Notes under the pieces: model-generated | Seen by the model: only the letters and a program-made list of their open reading frames with translations | What the model was told of the DNA's origin: nothing | Database searches by the model: none | Source: Leifsonia sp052114085 | GTDB taxonomy: Bacteria; Actinomycetota; Actinomycetes; Actinomycetales; Microbacteriaceae | Assembly: GCF_052114085.1 (NCBI RefSeq) | Contig: NZ_JBFREB010000001.1 | Span: 2,294,001-2,358,000 of the forward strand | Reading direction: 5' to 3' | Length of the DNA: 64,000 nucleotides | Translations under genes and position numbers: made by a program | Shown: positions 8,794 through 16,766 of the stretch, in pieces | Layout of the letters: each line of letters opens with the position of its first letter | Position numbering within the stretch: position 1 is the stretch's first letter

Positions 8794-9464
8794 CGGGTAC
8801 CTGCGTTCTCGGTGGGGGGCGACGGAGCGAGGGTGGAAACGGGAGCGGGGGCGGAGGCGTCCAGCGGGCGGGCGAGGGCGGCCAGCGCGTCGGCGGCCAC
8901 GTCCATCGTCGCGGCCGCGGCTGCGTCGTCGCGGGTGACCAGCCAGGCGACGGTGAGACCGTCGGTGAAGGACACCAGAATGCGCGCGACCTCGGCGAGC
9001 GGACGCGTCCACTCGCACCCGGTCAGACGCGCGGCACCGGCGGCGGCCTGCCCTGCGACCTCGTGATAGCGCGCGTACTGGCGCCGCGCCAGCGGTTCGA
9101 ATCCGGGCTCACGCAGCGCCCACTGAGTGAGTTCGAGCATCGCCTTCTCGCGGTCGGGGTCGGCGCGCAGGCCGTCGAAGTAGTGCTGCAGCCCGGCGCG
9201 GAGCGCGTCGCGCATGCCGAGACCGCCGGTGTCGCCGGAGAGCACGGGCGCAAGATCGCGCTGCTCGCTCGCGACGGCTGCCTCGATGAGTTCGGCCATC
9301 AGTTCGTCTCGCGAGGCGAAGACGTAGTGGAAGCTGGCCAGCGGCATCCCGGCCTCGGCGACCACCCGGCGGGTGGTGGCAGCCGCGACCCCGTCGCGCG
9401 CGACCACGCGGAGCGCGGCCTGAACCAGCGCCGTGCGTCGGTCTGCGACCGGGATGCGCGTCAT
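8790..9464 (-). CDS. TetR family regulator, first gene of the lactone-oxidase operon
   Basis: A 224-residue regulator. Helix-turn-helix at about residues 12-58 (ALRVVARDGVAAATTRRVVA, then SFHYVFASRDELMAEL). The C-terminal 25 residues are a Pro/Ser/Ala tail. CAGGAG lies five bases before the ATG. It is co-transcribed with and overlaps the MFS gene, so it is the natural candidate to control the four-gene unit and sense its substrate. Confidence 0.9.
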   Translation of the reverse strand: MTRIPVADRRTALVQAALRVVARDGVAAATTRRVVAEAGMPLASFHYVFASRDELMAELIEAAVASEQRDLAPVLSGDTGGLGMRDALRAGLQHYFDGLRADPDREKAMLELTQWALREPGFEPLARRQYARYHEVAGQAAAGAARLTGCEWTRPLAEVARILVSFTDGLTVAWLVTRDDAAAAATMDVAADALAALARPLDASAPAPVSTLAPSPPTENAGTR

Positions 9465-9558
9465 CCGGACTCCTGAAGGTTCCGCCGCGCTTCGTCGCGC
9501 GGGAGAAAGTGGGACAGTTGACCCAGATGGAAGTATGCCGTAAATCGCGGCGATTCGT

Positions 9559-9588
9559 TTGACAGCGACCTCCGCTACCCCCTGGAAT
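9559..9588 (+). promoter_or_regulatory. Promoter of the Ig-repeat membrane protein gene
   Basis: TTGACA at 9559-9564 and TGGAAT at 9583-9588 with an 18-bp spacer form a reasonable sigma-70 promoter. Transcription would start within a few bases of the ATG at 9597, so the message is probably leaderless or nearly so. Confidence 0.5.
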
Positions 9589-9596
9589 GGGGTGGA

Positions 9597-11882
9597 ATGC
9601 GGGGATTTACGAGCGACGTGTCACCACCAGTCCGCCCGAGGGGGTCGATCGGACTGGTGTCTTTTGCGACCGTCGCCACCCTCGCCGCGCTGCTGCTGAG
9701 CGCCGTCGGGCTGATCGGAGACGCGCCGCCCGCTGCGGCAGCCTCCCCGACGACCGCACCACAGCAGTCCGCAACCGGCGTCCACACGCCCGCCACCGCA
9801 TCCACCGTCTCCGCCGCTCCGTCCGCGGCCAGGCCCGCCGACACCGACCCACCGTCGAGCACACCATCGCCGCCGCCGACCTCGCGGCCGCTCACCCTCG
9901 ACGCCCTCCCCTCCGGCGTGGTGACCACGTTCCCGTTCACCGTCGCCGGCTCCGGAACGCCGGGCGACGTCGTGGCGGTCTCCGGCGGTTCCGCTCCGAG
10001 TGCGGCCGAGAGCTGCCAGGCGACCGTCGACGACGACCAGCGCTGGAGTTGCGGCATCGCCTCCCTCCCGGACGGTCCGGGGGTCGCCGTGCGCGCGGAG
10101 GCGCGTTCGGGCGGCAGCGACAGCGGCCGGGTGCGGGTGCTGCACCCGCCCGTGATCGCCGGGGAGGGTGTCGTGCCCACCACCGGCGGCGTCCGGGGCT
10201 CGGCGTACCCGGGCGCGAGCGTCACCGTCACGGCCGACACCGGCGCGGCCTGCACGTTCCCAGCCGACTCGAACGGCAGCTGGGGATGCGTCCTCAGCGG
10301 CGACCTGACCGACGGCCGTCACACGGTGACCGCCACCCAGGTCGCCGACTTCTCGTCGCAGCGCTCGGCGACCAGCGACCGCGTCTCCATCGACGTGGAC
10401 CGCACGGCGCCCGCCGCGCCGAGTATCACGACTCCGACCGCCGGTTCCCCCGCGCCGGGCGCACCGCTCGCCTTCGGAGGCGCCGGAGAGACCGGAGCGC
10501 ACGTTACCCTCTATGCTTCCACCGACCAGGGCGCTGCTGTGGTCTGCACGGCGGATGTGGTTGCCGGCGCCTGGTCCTGCCAGGGCTCGCTCGGAACGGG
10601 CGCCTACACACTGTCCGCACTACAGCGGGACGCTGCGGGCAACGTGAGCGCCGGCAGCAACGCGGTAGCGCTGACGGTCCCCGCGGGCAGCGCCGCCGAA
10701 TCACAATCGACCACACGGACACCGACGCCGGTGCCCTCACCGACGGCGCCCGTGCCTGCCGCACCGGGCGCCGTGCCGCCGACCGGGCCGAACCATCCCG
10801 AGCCGAGGGGATGGCTCGACGCGCCGTTCACGACCGCCGCCGCCCCGACCGTGTCAGCCGAGGCGCTCCCGGGGTGGATCCGCTCCGCCGGACTCGCCGT
10901 CGCCGCCCTCCTGCTGCTCGTGCTCCCGGCGCGACTGCTCGCCGCCGCCCTCGCCCGCGGACGGCGCGACCGCGCACGCCACGGCGGCAGAGCCTCGGTG
11001 TTCGGGCGCAACCGGCCCCGGTCGGATGTCTCGGACGCCTCGGCACTGTTCGGGCGGCCACCGGCAGCATCCGGCGCAACGGCCCGAGGGACGGCGACCG
11101 CTGCAGCAACAGCATCCACCGCCGGCACGTCGGCTGGTGGCCGATTGCCGCTCTGGCCCGCCGCAGCAGCCGGCCTGGTGACCGCCGTGCTGGTGACGCT
11201 CTCGACGCCGGTTCCGAATGCCGCCGCGTACCCGGCAGTTCTCCTCGCGGTGATCGTCGCGGTCGCCGCGGTCAACGCCGTGTGGGTGCTCGCCGGTCGC
11301 GGCATGGCGCCGCACCTGCACCTCCCGGTGCCGCGGGTCACCCTCCGCCCGGGGTTGCTGCTCGTGGTCACCGTCGCCGCGATCGGCTCTCGGCTGCTCG
11401 GACTCTCCCCCGCGCTGCTCTTCGTACTGGTGCTCGGCCTCGCGGTCGGTCCGCACGCGGGCCGGGCGCGCCGGGGCCGGATCGCCGCCCTGCAGGTCTC
11501 CGCGGTGGCCGCCCTCGGGGTGCTCGCCTGGCTCGCCGTCGGCCTCGTCGCCGCGCCGACCACTCCCCTCGCCGCGTTCCTTTCCGTGCTGGTCAACGTG
11601 CTCGCACTTGTCGGCATCGGCTCGGCCGCGGTGATGCTCCTCCCGATCGGCGGCCTGGCGGGGCGCGCGATCGCCCAGTGGTCGCGATGGTTGTGGGGAG
11701 GGCTGAGCCTCGTCGTCTACACGGTGCTCTTCGCGCTCCTCCTGCCGGTCGCATCCCTCGTCGAACGGGGAGTCGGCGTGACGGTGATCGTCGGCGTGGC
11801 GGTGGGGTTCGCGGCCGCGAGCGTCGCTTTCTGGCTGTGGGAGCGCTACGTCGCGCCCGCGCTGGACCGCACCCTCCCCTGA
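9597..11882 (+). CDS. Ig-like repeat, polytopic membrane protein
   Basis: A 761-residue protein. Residues 19-48 form a signal or anchor helix ending AAAAS. A Thr/Ser/Pro-rich stalk follows to about 100. Three Ig-like domains (about 105-185, 190-265, 275-360) each hold a cysteine pair around a Trp: C140/C152, C219/C231, C317/C328, pattern C-x(7-10)-WxC. Then come a Pro-rich linker, a first membrane helix near 435, a charged loop, and from about 530 to the end some eight to ten hydrophobic segments. The predicted layout is extracellular adhesion-like repeats on a membrane core. I know no function for this architecture. Confidence 0.85.
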   Translation: MRGFTSDVSPPVRPRGSIGLVSFATVATLAALLLSAVGLIGDAPPAAAASPTTAPQQSATGVHTPATASTVSAAPSAARPADTDPPSSTPSPPPTSRPLTLDALPSGVVTTFPFTVAGSGTPGDVVAVSGGSAPSAAESCQATVDDDQRWSCGIASLPDGPGVAVRAEARSGGSDSGRVRVLHPPVIAGEGVVPTTGGVRGSAYPGASVTVTADTGAACTFPADSNGSWGCVLSGDLTDGRHTVTATQVADFSSQRSATSDRVSIDVDRTAPAAPSITTPTAGSPAPGAPLAFGGAGETGAHVTLYASTDQGAAVVCTADVVAGAWSCQGSLGTGAYTLSALQRDAAGNVSAGSNAVALTVPAGSAAESQSTTRTPTPVPSPTAPVPAAPGAVPPTGPNHPEPRGWLDAPFTTAAAPTVSAEALPGWIRSAGLAVAALLLLVLPARLLAAALARGRRDRARHGGRASVFGRNRPRSDVSDASALFGRPPAASGATARGTATAAATASTAGTSAGGRLPLWPAAAAGLVTAVLVTLSTPVPNAAAYPAVLLAVIVAVAAVNAVWVLAGRGMAPHLHLPVPRVTLRPGLLLVVTVAAIGSRLLGLSPALLFVLVLGLAVGPHAGRARRGRIAALQVSAVAALGVLAWLAVGLVAAPTTPLAAFLSVLVNVLALVGIGSAAVMLLPIGGLAGRAIAQWSRWLWGGLSLVVYTVLFALLLPVASLVERGVGVTVIVGVAVGFAAASVAFWLWERYVAPALDRTLP

Positions 11883-11924
11883 CGCGGACGCCTGACGCGG
11901 ACGCGGACGCTGACGCGGACGCGG
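11881..11924 (+). repeat. GACGCN hexanucleotide tandem repeat
   Basis: Six or seven near-perfect GACGCG/GACGCT units follow directly on the stop codon of the Ig-repeat protein, with one CCT interruption. Such a run can change length by slippage; placed after the stop it would not alter the protein. Confidence 0.7.
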
Positions 11925-11965
11925 CGACCGCCGGTGGAGTCTTGCGAGGCGAAGACGCGGCATCC

Positions 11966-11971
11966 TACTGT
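11966..11971 (+). promoter_or_regulatory. -10 box of the META lipoprotein gene
   Basis: TACTGT ends six bases before the ATG at 11978 and no ribosome site is present, which fits a leaderless message. Confidence 0.45.
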
Positions 11972-11977
11972 GAGCGC

Positions 11978-12346
11978 ATGATCAGCGCCCGCCCGCTCCG
12001 TCTGACCTTCGCCGCCGTCATCGTGGCCGGGATGCTCGCCCTGAGCGGCTGCTCGCCGTCCGGGTCCCCGTTCACCGGCTCCTGGGGGTCGACGGCCTCC
12101 GGACAGCCGCACCTCACGATCACCGCGGACGGCGCGTTCAAGGGATCCGACGGCTGCAACGATCTGGCGGGCACGGGCACAGTGAGCGGGGATACCTACA
12201 CTTTCGGCCCGTTCGCCTCCACGCTGAAAGCGTGTGAGGGCGTCAATCCGTGGTTGAGCCGCGCACACACCGCAAAGGTCTCCGGCGACGAGCTGGTGAT
12301 CTACGCGAACGGCGGTCAGAAGGTGGGAACCCTCCCCAAGAACTGA
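11978..12346 (+). CDS. META-domain-like lipoprotein
   Basis: A 122-residue secreted lipoprotein. The signal peptide ends in the lipobox LALSGC with the lipidated Cys near residue 25. The mature part starts with FTGSWGS and carries ITADGAFKGSDGCNDLAGTG, the pattern of the META/HslJ domain. These domains occur in small envelope lipoproteins linked to stress tolerance; the specific role here is unknown. The start is supported by the adjacent -10 box. Confidence 0.8.
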   Translation: MISARPLRLTFAAVIVAGMLALSGCSPSGSPFTGSWGSTASGQPHLTITADGAFKGSDGCNDLAGTGTVSGDTYTFGPFASTLKACEGVNPWLSRAHTAKVSGDELVIYANGGQKVGTLPKN

Positions 12347-12365
12347 CGTTGCCGCCGCGCCACGG

Positions 12366-12737
12366 TTACTGGTTCGCCTCTACGTAGAACCAGTCGCGTC
12401 CCTCGCGCACGAAGTGGGAGACCTCGTGGAGGCTGCCGCGCTCGTCGCCCTTGTAGTGCGCGATGAATTCCACCACACCGTCCGTGTCGAAGGGGCCTCC
12501 GCGTTCGGTGCGCTCGATGTCGAGCCGGTACCAGCGCAGACCTGGATCGAGCGCGAGCTCGGAGGGCCGGGTGGACGGGTGCCAGCTGCGCAGCAGGTAG
12601 GGCGCGTCACCGAGGGCGAACGCGCTGAAGCGGGAGCGCATGAGTCGCTCGGCCGTGGGCGCCGGAGCGCCCCGGTGGAGCGGTCCGCAGCAGGCGTCGT
12701 ACGTCTCGCCGCTGAGGCACGGGCAGCGCGTGATCAT
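12366..12737 (-). CDS. YchJ family SEC-C motif protein
   Basis: A 123-residue protein beginning with the zinc-binding SEC-C-like motif CPCLSGETYDACCGPLH, followed by the YchJ/UPF0225 fold (RSRFSAFALGDAPYLLRSWH, then VEFIAHYKGDERGSLHEVS). The function of YchJ is not firmly known. The ATG at 12737 lies six bases after a TAGGCT -10 box on the same strand, so it is probably leaderless. Confidence 0.9.
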   Translation of the reverse strand: MITRCPCLSGETYDACCGPLHRGAPAPTAERLMRSRFSAFALGDAPYLLRSWHPSTRPSELALDPGLRWYRLDIERTERGGPFDTDGVVEFIAHYKGDERGSLHEVSHFVREGRDWFYVEANQ

Positions 12738-12743
12738 CCGTCG

Positions 12744-12749
12744 AGCCTA
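12744..12749 (-). promoter_or_regulatory. -10 box of the ychJ-like gene
   Basis: TAGGCT on the minus strand, six bases before the start codon; a leaderless arrangement. Confidence 0.5.
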
Positions 12750-12789
12750 GCCGCGCGGGTCTGCGTCGCGGTCCAGGCCGGGCATGAAA

Positions 12790-12862
12790 ACCCGGCCGGT
12801 GGCCGCATCGGGGGGATCTCGGGCACCGGCCGGGTCAGGGACACCTCACCAGAAAGGGTGTC
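12790..12862. repeat. Two adjacent inverted repeats in a divergent gap
   Basis: The first is a perfect 12-bp pair, ACCCGGCCGGTG (12790-12801) and CACCGGCCGGGT (12824-12835). The second is GACACC (12840-12845) and GGTGTC (12857-12862). They lie between the divergent ychJ-like gene and the 35-residue peptide gene, so they could be operators or RNA hairpins; no T-tract follows. Confidence 0.6.
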
Positions 12863-12946
12863 GACGCCAGTGTGAGCCGCCAGGTTGGACAGGGACTTGG
12901 GATGCCCTGAGGGTGTTCGCAGACGCGGCCGACAGCGGCGACGGTG

Positions 12947-12952
12947 TAGCGT
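12947..12952 (+). promoter_or_regulatory. -10 box of the 35-residue peptide gene
   Basis: TAGCGT preceded by TG (extended -10), seven bases before the ATG at 12960. Confidence 0.45.
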
Positions 12953-12959
12953 TGAAGGC

Positions 12960-13067
12960 ATGGAAGGTCTGCTCATCGGTCTCATCGGTCTCGTCGTGGT
13001 CGTCGGAGGAATCCTCGCCACCGCGGCCGTCATCCAGATGGTCCGTTCGCCGTACCGCAACCGGTAG
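12960..13067 (+). CDS. 35-residue single-span membrane peptide
   Basis: A very small protein. Residues 3-27 are one hydrophobic helix rich in Leu, Ile, Val and Gly, followed by a basic tail (VRSPYRNR), so the C-terminus should face the cytoplasm. A -10 box lies seven bases upstream and a GAAGG sequence directly before the ATG. It stands alone between inverted repeats and a tRNA gene. It could be a regulator of a membrane protein or a toxin-like peptide; nothing here decides. Confidence 0.6.
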   Translation: MEGLLIGLIGLVVVVGGILATAAVIQMVRSPYRNR

Positions 13068-13107
13068 ACCCTCCGACCGCGCCGTCGCGCGGACGCCGTC
13101 GGCTTCG

Positions 13108-13181
13108 GCCCCCATAGCCCAATCGGTAGAGGCACGCGACTTAAACTCGCTCGAGTGTGGGTTCGAGTCCCACTGGGGGTA
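13108..13181 (+). tRNA. tRNA with anticodon UAA (Leu), short variable arm
   Basis: A complete 74-nt cloverleaf. Acceptor GCCCCCA pairs with TGGGGGT (first pair G-T). The D arm has GG in its loop. The anticodon stem GCGA/TCGC encloses CTTAAAC, giving anticodon TAA. The variable loop is only five bases, CGAGT. The T arm GTGGG/CCCAC holds TTCGAGT. The discriminator is A, and CCA is not encoded. UAA reads the codon UUA, so the amino acid should be Leu, but bacterial tRNA-Leu normally has a long variable arm. The structure is certain; the charging identity is inferred. Confidence 0.88.
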
Positions 13182-13302
13182 CGGTCCTTTGCTTCGCTCA
13201 GCCGTGGACACACGCGTGACCGCTCGCTGACGGAGGAGCCGTTGCTCGCCGAGCCCCTTTTCTCCTCCCTTCCGCTCGTCGGGACGCGCCTCGAGAGTGT
13301 TC

Positions 13303-13337
13303 TCCTCCGATTCCTGCGGCCGCCCCGAAACGGAGGA
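13303..13337. repeat. Inverted repeat with GAAACGGAGGA arm
   Basis: TCCTCCGATTC (13303-13313) faces GAAACGGAGGA (13327-13337), pairing 10 of 11 bases around a 13-bp loop that contains GCGGCCGC. A further CGGAGGAG (13231-13238) and CTCCTCCC lie just upstream. The rest of the 13182-13460 gap, between the tRNA and the end of ndh, shows no gene. Similar arms occur near eno and prs. Confidence 0.55.
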
Positions 13338-13460
13338 ATGCGCGCACCGTCAGCGGTTCAGAGACCTCCGACGTCGGCCGGCTTCGCGGGCTTAAACGAA
13401 ACAGTGGCCGCAGCCCCCGGTGAACCAGGGCGCCGCGACCACCGTCACGAAACGCTGACG

Positions 13461-14882
13461 CTACTTAGCCGTCACCTCGGCGGGCTGCTTCGCAGCCTCC
13501 GCCTTCTTGCGGGCGGGCGCCTTCTTGGCGGGCTCCTCAGCGGGCGGAGCGGCCTCGATGGCCGGCTTCGGGCGGGAGGCGAACTCCTCGAAGCTGGCGC
13601 GCGGGTTCTGCACGGCCTGCAGCGACACGATGTCGCGACCGAGCCAGAAGTTGTTCCACCAGCCCCAGATGACGCGCCACTTGCGCTCCCACGACGGCAT
13701 CGCGAGACCGTGGTAGCCGCGGTGCGCGAGCCAGCCGACGACTCCCTTGATCGCGAGCTTGCCGGACTGCATCACGCCGATGCCGACACCGAGACCCGCG
13801 ACCGCGCCGAGGCTCTTGTGGTAGTACTGGCGCGGAAGCTCGCCGCGCAGCGTGGCGACGATGTTCTTCGCCAGGAGCTTGCCCTGGCGCACCGCGTGCT
13901 GAGCGTTCGGGACGCAGTAGCCGCCGACACCGGCGCCGGTGAGGTCTGGGACGGCGGACACGTCGCCCGCGCCCCACGCGTCTTCGATGATCTCCTCGTC
14001 GGTGCCCACGCGCAGGTCGGCGCGGACGCGCAGACGACCGCGCTCCTCGATGGGAAGGTCGGTGTGACGGACGACCGTCGGGTTCGCCATGACTCCGGCG
14101 GTCCAGACGATGAGGTCCGTCTCGAAAGTCTCGCCGGTCGACAGCTGGATGACGCCGTCCACCGCGCTCTGGAGCTGCGTGTCGAGGTGGATCTGCGCCC
14201 CGCGCTCCGCGAGGTTCTTGATCACCCAGTGGCTGGTCTTCAGGGACACCTCGGGCATGATCCGGCCCATGGCCTCGATCAGGTGGAAGTGGGTGTCCTC
14301 GAACGACAGCTCCGGGTAGCGCTTCAGCAGCGCGCTCGCGAACGAACGGAGCTCGGCGAAGATCTCGATGCCGGCGAAGCCACCGCCGACGACGACGACG
14401 GTCAGGAGGCGATCGCGCTCCGGGCCGGCGGGCAGGCCGGCCGCCTTGTCGAAATTGGTCAGGAGGCGGTCGCGGATGTACACGGCCTCCTCAATGTTCT
14501 TGAGCCCGACGGCCTGGTCTGCGACGCCCGGGATCGGGAAAGTGCGGGACACAGCGCCCGCGGTGACCACGACGATGTCGTACTCGAGCTCGTAGGCCTC
14601 GCCGACCGGCGGCTGGATCGTCGCGACCTTGCGCGCGTGGTCGACGTAGGTGACCTTCGCCGTGATGATGTTCGTCGTCTTCAGGTGGCGGCGGTGGGCG
14701 ACCACCGCGTGACGCGGCTCGATGGAACCGACCGCGACCTCGGGGAGGAAGGGCTGGTACGTCATGTACGGCAGCGGGTCGACCATGGTGACCTCGGCCT
14801 CGCCCGGGCGGAGCTGCTTCTCGAGCTTCCACGCGGTGTAGAAGCCGGCGTAGCCGCCGCCGACGATCAGGATTTTGGGCAC
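13461..14882 (-). CDS. ndh: Type II NADH dehydrogenase (NAD(P)/FAD-dependent oxidoreductase)
   Basis: A 473-residue flavoprotein from a GTG start placed after GAGGAGA at good spacing. FAD-binding ILIVGGGYAGF is at the N-terminus and the NADH-binding VVVVGGGFAGIE near residue 165. VWTAGVMANP and the C-terminal membrane-anchoring region with several Trp (WGWWNNFWLG) match NDH-2, which passes electrons from NADH to menaquinone without pumping protons. The last 40 residues are a Lys/Ala/Pro tail (APARKKAEAAKQPAE) beyond the usual family end. Confidence 0.92.
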   Translation of the reverse strand: MPKILIVGGGYAGFYTAWKLEKQLRPGEAEVTMVDPLPYMTYQPFLPEVAVGSIEPRHAVVAHRRHLKTTNIITAKVTYVDHARKVATIQPPVGEAYELEYDIVVVTAGAVSRTFPIPGVADQAVGLKNIEEAVYIRDRLLTNFDKAAGLPAGPERDRLLTVVVVGGGFAGIEIFAELRSFASALLKRYPELSFEDTHFHLIEAMGRIMPEVSLKTSHWVIKNLAERGAQIHLDTQLQSAVDGVIQLSTGETFETDLIVWTAGVMANPTVVRHTDLPIEERGRLRVRADLRVGTDEEIIEDAWGAGDVSAVPDLTGAGVGGYCVPNAQHAVRQGKLLAKNIVATLRGELPRQYYHKSLGAVAGLGVGIGVMQSGKLAIKGVVGWLAHRGYHGLAMPSWERKWRVIWGWWNNFWLGRDIVSLQAVQNPRASFEEFASRPKPAIEAAPPAEEPAKKAPARKKAEAAKQPAEVTAK

Positions 14883-14920
14883 AGTGATGCGTCTCCTCAA
14901 CACGAAAGTTTGGGCCTACA

Positions 14921-16219
14921 TTACTCCCTGCTCCGCATTCGCCTGAAATGCAGCCACGCGCCGACGCCGCCGAGGGCGACGAGGGCGAGGAAGCCGGCGA
15001 TCAGAGCGAATGGAAGCCAGAAAGCGGTGAGGACGCTCCATTGCGGCCACAAGATCTGCCTCCATGGTACCGCGCGCTCGGGAGTCAGCTTCGCCGGGGC
15101 CGGAACGGCCTGTGCGTTTTCGTCCGACGACGGCGGCGCGGTGGCCGACGGCGACTGAGCTCGCCGGTGGATGCGGATCCAGTCGCCGAGGTCGCCCATC
15201 GGGTTCGCCGTGACGTGCGGCACGTCCGTGGTGACGGCGGCGGCCGCATCCAGGAGCCCGTAGCCGTAGATCGGACTGGGAACCGTGCCGCCCGCAGGCT
15301 TTGCCGTCCGGATGACTCGCTCGATCACATCCGGTGCCTTCAGCTCGGGATGCGCCGCCCGCACCAGGGCGACGGCTCCGGAGACCAGGGGTGCGGCACC
15401 GCTCGTGCCGGCCCACTGCACGTAGCCTCCTCCGGGATTCGCGCCGACGAGCTGCTCGCTCGGCGCGGAGACCCCGATGGTGATGCCCTGCGCCGAGGCG
15501 TCGAAGCTGGCCTTGCCCTCCCGGTCGACGCCGGCGACGGTCAGCACGCCGGGAATCGTGGCGGGCGCGCCCACCTCGCTCGTGCCGCTGCCCCGGTTGC
15601 CCGCGGCGGCAACGATGACGACGTCGTGGGCGAAAGCGTACTGGAACGCGTCGTCCCAGCTGGCCGGCCAGTCCAGGGTGTTCCGGGTGAGGGACATGTT
15701 GATGACGGATGCTCCGTTGTCGACCGCCCAGCGCACGGCCTGGGCGATCTGCTCGTCGCTGCCGACCGGTCCCATCGCCTTGCCGAGCGCCACCGAGACG
15801 GTGAGGATGCTCGCCTCGGGGGCCGCGCCGAGCACTCCGCTCCCGGGGCCCGTTCCGCGACCGGCGAGGAGGGACGCCACCCAGGTGCCGTGGTTGGCGC
15901 TCTCCGCGTCGCCGATCGGCTTCTGGCCGTTGGCCGCACCGACTTCGGAGACGTCCGTGCCGCCCACCACCACACCGGCCAGGTCGGGGACCGAGCCGTC
16001 GACGCCGGTGTCGATGACGGCGACCTTCACTCCGGCTCCGCGGGTCGTGTTCCAGGCCTCGGAGAAGCCGTAGTCGTTCAGCCAGTACTCGAGGTCGCGC
16101 ACTTGGTCGGCATGAGCAGCGGTCGCGGGGACGACCGCCGCTGCGACAGCGAGCGCGGCGGCTGCGACGGTGGCGGCCAGCCGCCGCATCCGTCCTTCAC
16201 CGCTGCCGCTCCCCCGCAT
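14921..16219 (-). CDS. Mycosin-like S8 subtilase, membrane anchored
   Basis: A 432-residue secreted serine protease. The signal peptide covers about residues 11-37 (ends PATAAHA). The catalytic triad is Asp70 in VAVIDTGVDG, His110 in NHGTWVAS and Ser273 in GTSGAAPLVSG. A Pro/Ser linker leads to a C-terminal membrane helix (about 395-420) and a basic tail, the mycosin layout. The ATG at 16219 follows GGGGGAG; another ATG ten codons downstream is possible. Mycosins normally sit in ESX type VII loci, yet no esx or ecc gene is in this window. Confidence 0.88.
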   Translation of the reverse strand: MRGSGSGEGRMRRLAATVAAAALAVAAAVVPATAAHADQVRDLEYWLNDYGFSEAWNTTRGAGVKVAVIDTGVDGSVPDLAGVVVGGTDVSEVGAANGQKPIGDAESANHGTWVASLLAGRGTGPGSGVLGAAPEASILTVSVALGKAMGPVGSDEQIAQAVRWAVDNGASVINMSLTRNTLDWPASWDDAFQYAFAHDVVIVAAAGNRGSGTSEVGAPATIPGVLTVAGVDREGKASFDASAQGITIGVSAPSEQLVGANPGGGYVQWAGTSGAAPLVSGAVALVRAAHPELKAPDVIERVIRTAKPAGGTVPSPIYGYGLLDAAAAVTTDVPHVTANPMGDLGDWIRIHRRAQSPSATAPPSSDENAQAVPAPAKLTPERAVPWRQILWPQWSVLTAFWLPFALIAGFLALVALGGVGAWLHFRRMRSRE

Positions 16220-16244
16220 GACGCTGCTCCCCCGCACAACGGTC

Positions 16245-16760
16245 CTAGCCGGCGACGTCGATGCGGCACTCGCACACCGTCGGCGACCAATTGCCGCGGG
16301 CGAGCGCCAGGTCGCCGATCGGGTTCACTCCCGGCCCTGCCGCGAGCGCGTGCGCGGCCAGGGCGTGCAGGCATTTGACGCGGGAGGGCATCCCCCCGGC
16401 GGAGATTCCGGCGATCTCCTCCACCACGGCGACCGATTCGCGGTCGGACAGGTACTGCTCGTGCGCGACCCGGTACTGGGCGCTCAGCTCGTCGTCTGCG
16501 GCCAGCAGCTCGCTGTACTCGTTCATCACCTGCGTCGCCTCGAGCGCCGACATCGCCGCGGTGGCTGCGGGATGCGTCAGGTAGTAGAACGTCGGGAACG
16601 GGGTGCCGTCGTCGAGTCGCGGGGCCGTGGACACCACAGTGGGACGGCCGCAGACGCAGCGGGCGGCGATGCCGACGACGTTGCGCGCCGGGCGGCCGAG
16701 CTGCTCGGAGACGACGGCGATGTCCTCGTCGGTCACGGGATCGAAGGGTGGTCTGGTCAT
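16245..16760 (-). CDS. DUF501 family protein
   Basis: A 171-residue soluble protein with conserved Cys residues in ARCVCGRPTV and the C-terminal PTVCECRID. FPTFYYLTHP and GGMPSRVKCLHALAAH are typical of DUF501, an actinobacterial family of unknown function. It follows the FtsB/DivIC-like gene by 6 bp, the order seen in many actinobacteria (eno, divIC, DUF501), so it is probably in one operon with it. Confidence 0.92.
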   Translation of the reverse strand: MTRPPFDPVTDEDIAVVSEQLGRPARNVVGIAARCVCGRPTVVSTAPRLDDGTPFPTFYYLTHPAATAAMSALEATQVMNEYSELLAADDELSAQYRVAHEQYLSDRESVAVVEEIAGISAGGMPSRVKCLHALAAHALAAGPGVNPIGDLALARGNWSPTVCECRIDVAG

Positions 16761-16766
16761 GCGGGC

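Noticed and set aside
13108..13181. Integration site at the tRNA gene
   Set aside because: No integrase and no repeated tRNA 3' end was found nearby; flanking genes are core.
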